This document shows, piece after piece, positions 1 to 8,847 of a stretch of DNA of 64,000 bases. Made by a program: the position numbers and the translations under genes. This DNA comes from Bifidobacterium sp. B4142 (GTDB lineage Bacteria; Actinomycetota; Actinomycetes; Actinomycetales; Bifidobacteriaceae), in the NCBI RefSeq assembly GCF_026537325.1, contig NZ_JAFNMJ010000001.1:744001-808000 (forward strand). The letters run 5' to 3'. The notes under the pieces were generated by a model. That model was not told where the DNA came from. It was given only the letters and a program-made list of their open reading frames with translations, and searched no databases. How positions within the stretch are numbered: position 1 is the stretch's first letter; every line of letters begins with the position of its first letter.

Positions 1-1509
1 CAGAGTACAGCGATTCAGTTCAAATAAGTCTAGGACACTCTGAGCAGAAATATTAGGAAATATGTTAACGCTTATCACTTCAGCCTAGTTTGCGAGCAAT
101 GACATGAAGGACGCGGGTGATAAGAGCTAAATCCCATCTGGAACCACCCAATATAGTTTCGAAACACAACCTGCTTTTATAGCAAAATATAGCCAGTTAG
201 AAATATCTATAGAATCCTCATATTGGTATACGTCCCATACAAGGGTTCGCACTCCTTCTCGATTTCATGGTTCTCGTATGATATCGTTCCTGTCTTGTAA
301 AAAGTAGGTCCGGTTCGCAGGCGTCAAGGATCTCCACTCGTCGAATGCCGGTCAGCAGCCGGGACCACATGTGTCTTCCAACGGAGTTGCCAGATGAGGA
401 CGCCGCAGCGCACAGCATCGATTCCATTTCGGACATGCTAAAAGTGGTCTTTTCTCCGACGATCTTCTTGTACTGAGCATCCGTGCTTCGAGGAATGGGT
501 ATCTTTTACAGCTGTGTTGGACGGGATGATCCAGTTTCTTATTGGCATTATGGAAGACAGAGTGGAGCATCGACCTCAGCTATTTCTTTAGGTTGATGCC
601 TGCGTCTCCGAGTATTCGCCCCTTACAGTCATGAGATTCGGCTGTGTCCAGTATGCGCGTAATAACATCAGGGATGAACTTCACCAGCCGCTTGTCCTGA
701 TAGTCTGCGAGGTGGCTTTGCAGGACGTTGATATGCAGTCTGTAGGTCTTTGGAACCGCTATCTCTCTTTTCTTTCCCAAGAAGACGGGTGGGGGGGGGG
801 ATTATGAATCTAACGTGGCTGTCTTGTTCGCTTCCACCCCGTCTTTCTCTCCTTGCCTCGTTGCATCAGGCGCGGGCTTTCTCTGCGACGGATCCCGATT
901 TGTCTGCGGTGAAGGTCTTCTTTCGCCGCCGCCCGTCCGGATAGTACCCTAGGTATATTTGCTGCTTCTACTGTATCTTGCTTTTGATGACGGGTTACTG
1001 TCCCTGTCTTTGTTCGTTTAGGCGGCCTTGTACTCGAAAGGTATCCCGGCTTCGATAGCTCTTTTACGCTTCAGCTTCTGCCTTCCAAATTTTCTGTGAC
1101 ATTTGGGTGAAAACATCAGACCTTCGGTTGTGTATTAGTCGTGTATTTATGGTGTAAAATCGTTGATTTTCTGGCAATCTGTCAGGATAGTTCCTTATCT
1201 GCTTTTATTGCGCTGCTGATCCGTAGTCAGCAGGTGGCAGTTTTGAACCCTGTCTGGTGCACGAGAAGTTAATAGTTCCAGAGCTTCAAGGCTGGGGCCA
1301 TTCTTGTTTTCAGAGTCGGGCATATTACTTATACTGGATTCCCCTTCGGACTGACTCTGGCCGCATAGTATTGCGGCAGATAAGAGTCGCTACATTCTCG
1401 GGCCGGTATCTGGTCAGGAGTCCTATGTGCAAGTATGGAAGCTCGATTTTCTGCGTTTTCCATACGTTCAGTGTGTGTTCATCTGTACCGGTAGGATCTC
1501 GGCAATCTC
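1..1509. other. gene-poor region, no recognisable gene
   Basis: This stretch has only short frames on both strands, none with a recognisable family, a good ribosome binding site or the codon bias of the rest of the window. The minus strand between about 218 and 780 gives two fragments of roughly 70 residues (one starting TTG at 780) that look protein-like in composition. They are interrupted by stops and frameshifts, as expected for decayed genes. A run of ten G lies at 791-800. I see nothing else that can be named. Confidence 0.5.
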
Positions 1510-1766
1510 TACGGATGCCAGCGGCTTTGTTCGGCGGCGTAGCCATTTTCACTTTCATTGGTTCTCATGACTCGATTTGGCTTTGATATATAACCGGCAC
1601 GGGGGACTGGGAAGACGCACTGAGATGGTCGTTAGGTCTTCGTCAGATATGTGGACAGGATTGGTTCTATATCGTTTTTCGATGTTCCATCTCGTATTCG
1701 GGTCCCATTTTGTTGGGCATCTCGTTATCCACTTCGAAGTAGCCGTTAAATTCCCATCAGCTCCAT
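1510..1766 (-). pseudogene. decayed ribbon-helix-helix antitoxin-like gene
   Basis: Reading the minus strand from the ATG at 1766, fragments in different frames give a short acidic N-terminal part and then a stretch containing ISVRLPSP followed by a Lys-rich helix-like segment (around 1560-1626). That is the usual beginning of a ribbon-helix-helix DNA-binding domain. No single frame is open, so at least two frameshifts have occurred. It lies two bases downstream of a toxin-like remnant, in the toxin-then-antitoxin order of BrnT/BrnA-like modules. The assignment rests on motif memory only. Confidence 0.3.
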
Positions 1767-1768
1767 AG

Positions 1769-2084
1769 TCAATTCCTGGCAGTTCTGAGCTCTTGTATTA
1801 TATTTTCTGAAGTCATTGTCATGGCGTGATATATAAGCCACTTACCCGATCTGCTCTCTATTGAGTCGCTTTGGTAGATGGCTACCATTTCCAAGAGACG
1901 GCCTTTAGAATCCATGCCTATGGCTATTGAAGGAACGGATCTGTCGATTCTTGCCACGGAGATCATGCCCGATTTTCAGGACAATACTCAGGGATTGGCG
2001 TGGGCAATTGGCGGCGAGTGTGCTTGGCGCGGCGTTGATAACCCGTCTGAGGTGCTTCTCCAGCCTGCACTTTGGTTGAGCCAT
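1769..2084 (-). pseudogene. decayed small toxin-like gene (BrnT-like/actinobacterial type)
   Basis: The 65-residue frame 1966-1769 contains AIGMDSKGRLLEMVAI followed by WLIYHAM. Small actinobacterial toxins of the BrnT-like kind share this pattern (IGxDxxGRLLEVVxx...VIHAM). The expected N-terminal part is in another frame: an ATG at 2084 opens a frame (MAQPKCRLEKHLRR...) that runs across 1966 in the wrong register, so the gene appears frameshifted near 1960-1990. It is followed immediately by an antitoxin-like remnant. Family assignment is tentative and the gene is probably non-functional. Confidence 0.35.
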
Positions 2085-2265
2085 GCTGATAATCCTTAAA
2101 AAATGAGGGTGTCAAAGACTTTTGGCAGGGGAATTTTTGGTGGGCGAGGGTTGGGTTGATAGCTTGAGGGTGTCGGACTTGCGCAGGTCACGATGATGCA
2201 ACCACATAGTTATTAACCAACAATCAGTCAGCGAACGATGGTCAGGGAAAGCGAGTGGCAGGGGT

Positions 2266-2931
2266 ATGGAACTGGGCAATCAGATTCGCCGGTATCGCTC
2301 GGAGCGGGGCATGTCCCAGGATGATCTTGCGGGGAAGATATTTGTGTCCCGCCAGACCATATCCAACTGGGAGAACGACCGTACCTACCCGGACGTGCAG
2401 AACCTGCTCCTCCTGTCCAACCTCTTCGATGTGACCATAGACCAGCTGATCAAAGGAGACCTCGACATCATGGATAAGAGCATTGATTCGGAAACCAAAA
2501 ACCTTCGCCGACTCGGCTTGGTCTGTGGAATTCTCACGGTCTTCATGTTTTTGACCCTTATCGTCGGATTTACTTTCTATTTGAAGTTGAATAAGTCAGA
2601 TGTGATTCTGTATGCTATGCTTGTCTTGGCTCTGATAACGGGCATTTTGGATATTATAGCTGCCGCGTACATCGAGCAGATTAAAGCCCGCAATCATGTG
2701 CAGACCTATCGGGAGATCAAGGCCTTTCTGTCGGGCGAGGAAGTGGACCGCAGTAAACGAACCCGCTTTGAACGAAAGTGGGTCATACCCGGAAATCGAT
2801 ACTATAGCCAGGCGTTTAAGTCCCATCCGATTGTGGGGCCGGTCATCAATTTCTGTGTGACTTCTGCCGTTGGATTCTCTCTGGGTGCAGGTATCATCTG
2901 GACTCTGATTCATATCTTTGGCATGATCTGA
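2266..2931 (+). CDS. XRE-family regulator with membrane-spanning C-terminal region
   Basis: The protein has 221 residues. Residues 5-62 form a Cro/C1-type helix-turn-helix (MSQDDLAGKIFVSRQTISNW). The rest is hydrophobic, with predicted membrane segments at about 85-106, 113-136 and 191-218, and a basic stretch at 160-180 between them. Regulators of this form are common in Gram-positive bacteria, where a cytoplasmic DNA-binding head is tethered to the membrane. The signal sensed is unknown. The ATG at 2266 fits the family N-terminus (MELGNQIRRYR). It converges on a lipoprotein gene, with a hairpin between them. The preceding 160 bases hold no clear gene. Confidence 0.85.
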   Translation: MELGNQIRRYRSERGMSQDDLAGKIFVSRQTISNWENDRTYPDVQNLLLLSNLFDVTIDQLIKGDLDIMDKSIDSETKNLRRLGLVCGILTVFMFLTLIVGFTFYLKLNKSDVILYAMLVLALITGILDIIAAAYIEQIKARNHVQTYREIKAFLSGEEVDRSKRTRFERKWVIPGNRYYSQAFKSHPIVGPVINFCVTSAVGFSLGAGIIWTLIHIFGMI

Positions 2932-2955
2932 CCTGCATAGGGAAAGCAGATCGCA

Positions 2956-2990
2956 CCTAAGAAATACGCTTTTGTATGACATTTCTTGGG
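2956..2990. terminator. hairpin between convergent genes
   Basis: CCTAAGAAAT at 2956-2965 pairs with ATTTCTTGGG at 2981-2990, a 10 bp stem with one G-U pair and a 15-base loop. It sits between the stop codons of the XRE regulator (+) and the lipoprotein gene (-). No strong T run follows on either strand, so the terminator role is likely but not certain. Confidence 0.4.
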
Positions 2991-3028
2991 TAGAAGTTGA
3001 GGGGGAGGGGGCTATACAGATATTTTTT

Positions 3029-3499
3029 TTACTGCTTCTTGAGGTGAACGGTGGTTGTGGTGCCCATCGCGCTGGCCTTGTAGGTGATTTCACCGTTTTC
3101 ATACGTGAAATCTTTGGTGTCGTCCTGTGAGGCGAGCAAGCTCCGCGACATTTTGTCCTTGTTTCCCTGGCTGGTCCAAGAGTAGCCGCCAGCGGTGGTG
3201 GGCGGGGTGAAGCTGCCGGACCAATATAGGCTGGTGGTGTCGGGGCTCACCCAATTGATTTCTATACTATCAGCGGTCACCGTTGCCTGCTGGTAGTGGT
3301 CTTTATCGGAACCGTTTGTCTGCTTCCATGTCCCTGTTAGATCGGCCGGTTGTGGGGCTTTGTTCGTTTTCTTCGGCTCCCCTTGTGAACTGGTCGTTTG
3401 CTTTCCTGCATCCGAGCTTGTTGAAGAATTTCCTCCGCAGGATGACAAGCCTATCAACATGACTATCGCGGCAACTGGAGCCGCGATGCCCTTGCGCAT
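3029..3499 (-). CDS. small secreted lipoprotein, function unknown
   Basis: The protein has 156 residues. It has a short basic N-terminus (MRKG), a hydrophobic core at residues 5-18 and the lipobox LSSC with Cys21, so it should be lipidated and held on the outer face of the membrane. A Ser/Thr/Lys-rich linker (22-50) leads into a domain starting DLTGTWKQTNG and ending TVHLKKQ. This resembles lipocalin-like or small beta-barrel lipoproteins in which an xGxW motif opens the domain. An AGGAAG-type ribosome binding site lies 6-11 bases upstream of the ATG. No partner gene is evident. Confidence 0.75.
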   Translation of the reverse strand: MRKGIAAPVAAIVMLIGLSSCGGNSSTSSDAGKQTTSSQGEPKKTNKAPQPADLTGTWKQTNGSDKDHYQQATVTADSIEINWVSPDTTSLYWSGSFTPPTTAGGYSWTSQGNKDKMSRSLLASQDDTKDFTYENGEITYKASAMGTTTTVHLKKQ

Positions 3500-4404
3500 T
3501 TGCGCTTCCTCTCGTCCTCAGTGAACGGCAATAGAATATCATGCAGACCTAAGTGAGATTGAAGTCGGCATTCATATCAGCCCCCCTGTAGGTCACAGAG
3601 ATGACAGGTTTACGATGCTAATCGAATGCTGTGGAAAACAGCCCCAAGTTTGGAAACAATTCGTTAGCGTTGCTTTTGTGCATAGCTCCTGTGGACAAAT
3701 ATTCGATTCGATTGATAAATTGCAGAATAGGGTTCTCTTGCTTGAAAGTTTGAGCGTGATTCGTCCTTATACTTTTTAGAGTCAATGTGCTGTCAATCTG
3801 TCAGTTATTTGAAGAGCAGACGATGTTGTTGATTAGATGCTTGAATGGGAAAGTCATCAGACGATAGATCGAGTCTTTTTTATCAAAGAGGTGTTTGCGC
3901 GGCAGGATTGATATGTCTGCTGTGACATTAAAGTTAAGCCTATTTACCTTAAAGCCCTACCGTTTTCAGGGCGCTTGCCGCTTACTGGGTCAGAATGTAC
4001 GAAAAGTACTGTATTCAGTATGTTTAAGGTTTGATGCAGAGTCACCCCGCATTATATATTTCCCCCCACATCTTCTGCTGCAGAAGTTATAGCGGGCAGG
4101 GAAGCAATGGGAATGTTCAAGAATTTGTTTCAAAGTTAAGTTTGTTTTCAGCAGTCATAGCAAAGACATATAAGCGACGCATCAGTTACTGCCGGTCGAT
4201 GTTCAGTATCGTTTTGCCGAGTTACTTGATTATGGCATGTTGTAAGTGAGCGAACTTATGCAGAAAGCGATATATTCACACTGGACCTTGCATGAGTCAT
4301 GCTCTTCGTTCCCTGCAAAGGTGTCCGTTGATGTTTACACGCACTGATAGAGGGAATCCGAATAATGTTGATGGGTTTCCAGGCTGCGGTGTAGCTTATC
4401 AAGC
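3500..4404. other. intergenic region without a recognisable gene
   Basis: About 900 bases of comparatively A+T-rich sequence separate the lipoprotein gene from the exonuclease-like gene. Two short plus-strand frames (3895-4092 and 4031-4249) overlap each other, match no family I know and lack ribosome binding sites. They are probably chance frames. I found no tRNA or repeat here. Confidence 0.5.
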
Positions 4405-5757
4405 GTGAGGAAAAGGAAGAATGACAAGGGCACGTTGCTGGGTATTGTCATTCTTGCAGTGCTTGGTGTGATCATCATGCATCCGGTGATCTCAGGAATC
4501 AGTATTGCGGTTATCATTCTGTTGGTAGTGCTGTATGCGATGGCGCATAAACAGAAGACTAAAGACCTCGGAAATGAGCATATAAGCCCAACCGCTAAGA
4601 AAAGGCATGGTCCGAGAGGAAAACATGCAAAACGGCCCGCTGACGAACTAGTTCCTTTGAACGATAATGCGAAACCTGCCGACAACGATGACGGCTTGCC
4701 TGTGGATTATGTGGTGCTTGATACCGAGACGACGGGTCTGCGTGCACAGATGGATCAGATCATCGAGATCGGGGCAGTGAAGGTTCGCGGCCGGAGCATT
4801 GTCGACAGTTTTGATACCTTGGTCAATCCCGGCAGGAGTTTGGACAGCAGGATTGTCGAATTGACCGGCATTACTGATGCCATGCTGGAGGGTCAACCGA
4901 AAATCGGCGATGTGTTGCCTTTGTTCTGGTCCTGGGTAGGAGACGGCCCTGTTGTAGGTCATAATTTGCGTTTCGATATGAGGTTTTTCGAAGCTGAGAG
5001 TGCACGAGTCGGGTACACCATGCCCGGCCCAGTGTGCATGGATACCTTGCAAATGAGCCGAGCTTTGTTTCCGCAGGAGAAGCACCATCGGCTGCAGGAT
5101 CTTATTCGCAGATTCGGCATCGCAGAGAACGAGGAGCATCGTGCATTGTCTGACGCCGCGCAGACGCAGGAGTGCTTTGAATGGATGCGCCGGTATATGA
5201 GCGGACTAGGCGGTGGGTTCACTACTGTTCTCAATGCGTCAACTTCTTCAGCCACTGCTTCTATGGTATTGAAGCAGCCTAGGCAGTCCCGGCGTTTCAG
5301 GGGGAAGGGTGTGCATCGCCCATGCAATCAGCGTCCCGATGGTCAGTGCATCGTAGAGGGTATAGATAAGTGGCAGACCGTTGGTGTGTCGGGTGCGGCA
5401 AAGCATCAGGACCTGTTTTACCGATTCTCCACCAGTGACGAGGTCTGGGTGAGATTGCTGCATGGATTCATCAAAACAGGTAAGTACAAAGGCTGGCCGA
5501 CAATCCAAGTCTGGCTTGACGGAGAATATGCGGGATGCCTCACCGTATTGCAGACATCACGCCATTACCGCCAGGTTCCGCCTGAAGGCGGCGTATCGTA
5601 CGCACATTTCGGCGCTAGGACTAAAAGGGGAACCTGCCAGTTGCGGGTCTCATTTCCCTATGCCCATGCCGAGATAGAATTGAGCCAATTCGCGCAAACA
5701 GCTTCACTGAAGGAAGTTGATATGACTGGTTCGGCGCAGATGAAGTTTGAGATGTAG
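4405..5757 (+). CDS. membrane-anchored DnaQ-type 3'-5' exonuclease-like protein
   Basis: The protein has 450 residues. Two hydrophobic segments occupy residues 10-31 and 32-48, followed by a basic linker to about residue 80. Residues 102-265 form a DEDDh exonuclease domain: Exo I VVLDTETTGL with Asp106 and Glu108, Exo II GHNLRFDMRFF with Asp191, and Exo III HRALSDAAQT with His245 and Asp250, so the catalytic set appears complete. The last 180 residues match nothing I recognise. DnaQ-like proteins are normally soluble, so the N-terminal anchor is odd. The start is GTG at 4405. It could be a repair or RNA-processing nuclease at the membrane; the substrate is unknown. Confidence 0.8.
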   Translation: MRKRKNDKGTLLGIVILAVLGVIIMHPVISGISIAVIILLVVLYAMAHKQKTKDLGNEHISPTAKKRHGPRGKHAKRPADELVPLNDNAKPADNDDGLPVDYVVLDTETTGLRAQMDQIIEIGAVKVRGRSIVDSFDTLVNPGRSLDSRIVELTGITDAMLEGQPKIGDVLPLFWSWVGDGPVVGHNLRFDMRFFEAESARVGYTMPGPVCMDTLQMSRALFPQEKHHRLQDLIRRFGIAENEEHRALSDAAQTQECFEWMRRYMSGLGGGFTTVLNASTSSATASMVLKQPRQSRRFRGKGVHRPCNQRPDGQCIVEGIDKWQTVGVSGAAKHQDLFYRFSTSDEVWVRLLHGFIKTGKYKGWPTIQVWLDGEYAGCLTVLQTSRHYRQVPPEGGVSYAHFGARTKRGTCQLRVSFPYAHAEIELSQFAQTASLKEVDMTGSAQMKFEM

Positions 5758-5991
5758 CCAAATATTCAGATCTGCCTTGATGGTTATCCAACAGAACCGT
5801 AAAGCAAAGAAGCAAGAAACTTGGCTCAATAGTTCGTATTCCGGGTGAGCTCTGCCTAGGCAGACAGCATTCTGAATAGTCGAGTGCCGATGGCTACCTT
5901 GCCGCCAGCCGGGCGGCGGGGGCCGCTATCATGAGAGCCGGAACAGGATCGAGCGGGTCCTTCGGATCGGGGCCCGATGAAGGAATGCGAT

Positions 5992-6759
5992 ATGGCGGAT
6001 ATGGTTGACGATCACAATGACGATGAGGGCCCGGACCTGGGCAGGACTTACCACAGCGGTCCGGTAATCATGCGCGGGCCCATGATTCCTGAGGCGGATG
6101 CCAACGCTGGTTTGCTCTCATCGGGCGGTGATACGGACTGGCTGCATATGGATCCCTGGCGGGTGCTGCGCATCCAGGCTGAGTTCATCGACGGGTTCGG
6201 CGCGCTGGCTGAGCTGGGGCCGGCGGCTGCGATCTTTGGATCAGCCCGGACCGGCAGGGATGATCCCGCTTATGCTGCTGCACGAAAGATGGGCGGCGAC
6301 CTGGCCAAGGCCGGTATGGCGGTCATTACCGGGGGAGGGCCTGGCATCATGGAAGCGGCCAACAAGGGCGCGGCGGAGGTTGGCGGCAAGTCCGTCGGCT
6401 TGGGCATCGAATTGCCCATGGAGCAGGGGCTGAACCGCTGGGTGAATCTGGGCATCACCTTCCGCTACTTCTTCGTACGCAAGATGATGTTCATGAAATA
6501 CTCCTCGGGCATCATCGTCTGTCCTGGCGGGTTCGGCACCCTGGACGAGATGTTCGAGGTGCTGACCCTGGTCCAAACCCATAAGGCGCCCAGTATGCCC
6601 ATCGTCCTCTTCGACAGGGCCTATTGGCGGGGACTCTTCGACTGGATCTCGGACACGCTGAAGCAGAGGGGGATGATTTCTGAGCTGGACCCTGATCTGG
6701 TCATCCGCACTGATGATCCTGATGAGGCTGTCCAGGCCATCCTTCGTCACCGTGTCTGA
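5992..6759 (+). CDS. LOG family protein (TIGR00730-type)
   Basis: The protein has 255 residues from the ATG at 5992. An in-frame ATG at 5977 exists, but only 5992 has a ribosome binding site (GAAGGA six to seven bases upstream). The Rossmann-like fold shows FGSAR (82-86), GGGPGIMEAAN (114-124) and PGGFGTLDE (178-186), the phosphate-binding and catalytic motifs of the LOG family. Characterised members hydrolyse nucleoside 5'-monophosphates to base and ribose phosphate. The physiological substrate in bifidobacteria is not known. The N-terminal 50 residues, acidic and Gly-rich, extend beyond the core. It converges on the methyltransferase gene with a 19-base gap. Confidence 0.88.
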   Translation: MADMVDDHNDDEGPDLGRTYHSGPVIMRGPMIPEADANAGLLSSGGDTDWLHMDPWRVLRIQAEFIDGFGALAELGPAAAIFGSARTGRDDPAYAAARKMGGDLAKAGMAVITGGGPGIMEAANKGAAEVGGKSVGLGIELPMEQGLNRWVNLGITFRYFFVRKMMFMKYSSGIIVCPGGFGTLDEMFEVLTLVQTHKAPSMPIVLFDRAYWRGLFDWISDTLKQRGMISELDPDLVIRTDDPDEAVQAILRHRV

Positions 6760-6778
6760 ATAAGCAGGCGGGTAGTAG

Positions 6779-7465
6779 TCAGCGGGCGCGGGTGGCCATG
6801 ATCATGCCCGTGCCGATGGGCAACAGGCAGGATTCCCAAGCATTGTCTTTGCTTATGGCCTCCATGATGGTCCGTAAGGCGGTCGTTTTGGCGGACCTGT
6901 TGGCCGGGTTGAGCACACCGCCCTTGTCGGGGTCCTCAAGCAGGTCGAAGGCATCAGTGAAAATCAGCTGTCCCCGTTCCTTGAGCAGGCGCGGAGCCTG
7001 GTCCATGACCTGCTGGTAGTTGTCCCCATTGCCTGAGACGACGATAAGGTCGTAGTCGTTGGGGTTGAGCCTGGGGAAGTAGGTCCTGGCAGCCGCGTTG
7101 ACCGCCCGCAGCCTCATGCCTGGATGGACTTTCTCCATGCCAGCGAATATTTTTTTGACCAGCGAGGTGCCTTGGGCCGTGGAGTCAACGGCGGTGAACT
7201 GACCATGACCGTGCAGGCCCGTCATCAGGCGCAGGGCTTCGACTACAGAGCCGTTGCCTACCAGGATAATGGATGCCGGAGCGTTCCGGCCGGCCAGGAA
7301 CTGCAGGAAGGCGCCTTGAGACCGGGAACATTGGGCGAATCCGGCCTCTGTAGCCTTGTCTCGCAAGGTCTGCAACTTGTCGGATTCGACGTTCAGAGCG
7401 CTTGCCTCGGCGAATTCCCATCCTCTGGCGACGTTGTTGTACGAGGTTTTGTCCATGCTAACCAT
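6779..7465 (-). CDS. SAM-dependent methyltransferase, O-methyltransferase-like
   Basis: The protein has 228 residues from the ATG at 7465; another ATG follows at 7456, and neither has a strong ribosome binding site. The central part has a Rossmann-type SAM fold: a glycine-containing first strand (IILVGNGSVVEALRLM), an acidic end of strand two (FTAVDS) and a later YDLIVVSGNG strand. The order resembles small catechol-type O-methyltransferases. The acceptor is unknown. The frame stays open upstream to 7657, but that part overlaps the Fe-S subunit gene and is probably not coding. It lies 64 bases downstream of that gene, possibly in the same transcript. Confidence 0.7.
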   Translation of the reverse strand: MVSMDKTSYNNVARGWEFAEASALNVESDKLQTLRDKATEAGFAQCSRSQGAFLQFLAGRNAPASIILVGNGSVVEALRLMTGLHGHGQFTAVDSTAQGTSLVKKIFAGMEKVHPGMRLRAVNAAARTYFPRLNPNDYDLIVVSGNGDNYQQVMDQAPRLLKERGQLIFTDAFDLLEDPDKGGVLNPANRSAKTTALRTIMEAISKDNAWESCLLPIGTGMIMATRAR

Positions 7466-7529
7466 GGTAACGACTAGAGGGCACAAGCCTGTCGCCGGCT
7501 CTTGTTGCCCTGTGTGGGCATGAGTCTGG

Positions 7530-8765
7530 CTACTCCTTGACGGCTTCGACCAGCTTCCACATCTCTTCGCCCACGTCGATCCCTCGGGGGCAGGGTCGGG
7601 TGCAGGCCCGTATGGACTGGCAAGCCTGGATCCCGTCCACCTGGTCAATGGCTTCAAGACGTTCCTGCCGATGGCTGTCGCGGGAATCGTTGATGAATCG
7701 AGCCGCTGCGATCATGGCTGCCGGTCCGGCGAAGGCCTCACCGCCCGCATAAATGGGGCAGGCCCCCTGGCAGAGTCCGCAGGCGATGCAGGTGCTGAGT
7801 AGCTCATACCGGGCCAGCTCTTCCGGAGTTTGCTTGTATTCAGACGCTGGTTCTGTGTTGGCTGCTTTTGCCTTGGCTAACGGGTCTAGCTGAGAATCAT
7901 GGGTTTGCCGTTGATCAGATTCTCGATGACTCTGGCCGCTATCGGCAGAGGGATCATCATGGAGCAGATAAGGCTTGAAACGTCGAATCTGTTCAAACAT
8001 GGCATCGGTGTCCACTATCAGGTCTCTGAGTGGGGTAAAGCCGGGAAGCGGACGAATCTCTACAACTGAGGTTTCTGCATAGTCTGGAGTTTTAGTAAGG
8101 CCTGTAGCCTCTATAGGGACTGAAGGGTCTGTAGGGTCTGAAGCTTCCGAATGATTTGTAGCGCTGGGTTCTGTGTCCGAATTCGAATGCGCAGCCGACG
8201 AGGATACGCCAGTTACGGCGGCTGCCGTACCAGTGCGACGGAAGACTGAAGGCTGTTGGACCTGTGGATTTCCAGCAGCCACGCCGGGTGAGGCGTATGC
8301 GTTCAGCATGGTCTTGGATGCAGACAGGCAGTCGGCGATGGTGGCTGCGCAGAGCAGGTCCGGACGTCCGTTGATGAGCACGGCATCCGACCCGCACATG
8401 CCATGCCCACAGGAGTACCGGAAGTTCAGTGTAGGATCCGCCTCTCGTTTGATCTGCAGAAGGGCATCCAGAACGGTATGCTGCGGGGCAATGCGAATTG
8501 TGTACTCCTGCGTCCAACGGCGACCTCGAGCCCGTCGACTGCCCGCTGCGGCGAAAGGATTGCTTTTGGCAAAGGGATTGATTCGCGCCGGACGCTCTGA
8601 TTGAGGTCGTGGGGTAAACCGGGCTATTCGGAAAGTTACCGGACGGGGATCGCTGTCCGATGCGGATGCCTTGGATCCGTCTGATTCCGTGGACTGTGAT
8701 GTCACAGTTGCTCCTGTCCTTGCTCGGGATATGGCCCGATGCCCATTGATATGCGCGGACTCCAT
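7530..8765 (-). CDS. succinate dehydrogenase/fumarate reductase iron-sulfur subunit
   Basis: The protein has 411 residues from the ATG at 8765, which follows CAGGGATTAGG; longer starts would run into the upstream gene. The [2Fe-2S] site is SCGHGMCGSD plus a later Cys (Cys119, Cys124, Asp127, Cys139), with Asp in the third position as in E. coli SdhB. The C-terminal ferredoxin part has CIACGLCQGACP (Cys326, 329, 332, 336) and ACQSIRACTRPCP (Cys382, 388, 392), giving [4Fe-4S] and [3Fe-4S] sites. SdhB/FrdB proteins are usually 230-260 residues. Here an 80-residue N-terminal tail and a polar linker of about 170 residues between the Fe-S domains account for the extra length. It should pass electrons to or from the flavoprotein encoded just upstream. 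Confidence 0.88.
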   Translation of the reverse strand: MESAHINGHRAISRARTGATVTSQSTESDGSKASASDSDPRPVTFRIARFTPRPQSERPARINPFAKSNPFAAAGSRRARGRRWTQEYTIRIAPQHTVLDALLQIKREADPTLNFRYSCGHGMCGSDAVLINGRPDLLCAATIADCLSASKTMLNAYASPGVAAGNPQVQQPSVFRRTGTAAAVTGVSSSAAHSNSDTEPSATNHSEASDPTDPSVPIEATGLTKTPDYAETSVVEIRPLPGFTPLRDLIVDTDAMFEQIRRFKPYLLHDDPSADSGQSHRESDQRQTHDSQLDPLAKAKAANTEPASEYKQTPEELARYELLSTCIACGLCQGACPIYAGGEAFAGPAAMIAAARFINDSRDSHRQERLEAIDQVDGIQACQSIRACTRPCPRGIDVGEEMWKLVEAVKE

Positions 8766-8847
8766 CCTAATCCCTGACTGACCTGAATAGGTCTCGATTA
8801 GGTGCTCGTCTGACGAGTTTGGGTTCAGAGTCCATAATCGGAGTCCA

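Noticed and set aside
791-800. Run of ten G, possible second contingency tract
   Set aside because: The flanking minus-strand frames (a 66-codon fragment on one side, a 20-codon stretch on the other) do not resemble a protein I know and are broken again further upstream, so there is no gene for the tract to switch.
5901-5917. GCCGCC..GGCGGC hairpin between the exonuclease and LOG genes
   Set aside because: A 6 bp stem without a following T run; too weak to call a terminator.
7561-7640. Possible tRNA-like sequence (CCTCGGGGGCAGGGTCGGGTGC)
   Set aside because: It lies inside the Fe-S subunit gene at the cysteine cluster and cannot fold into a cloverleaf with a proper T arm.
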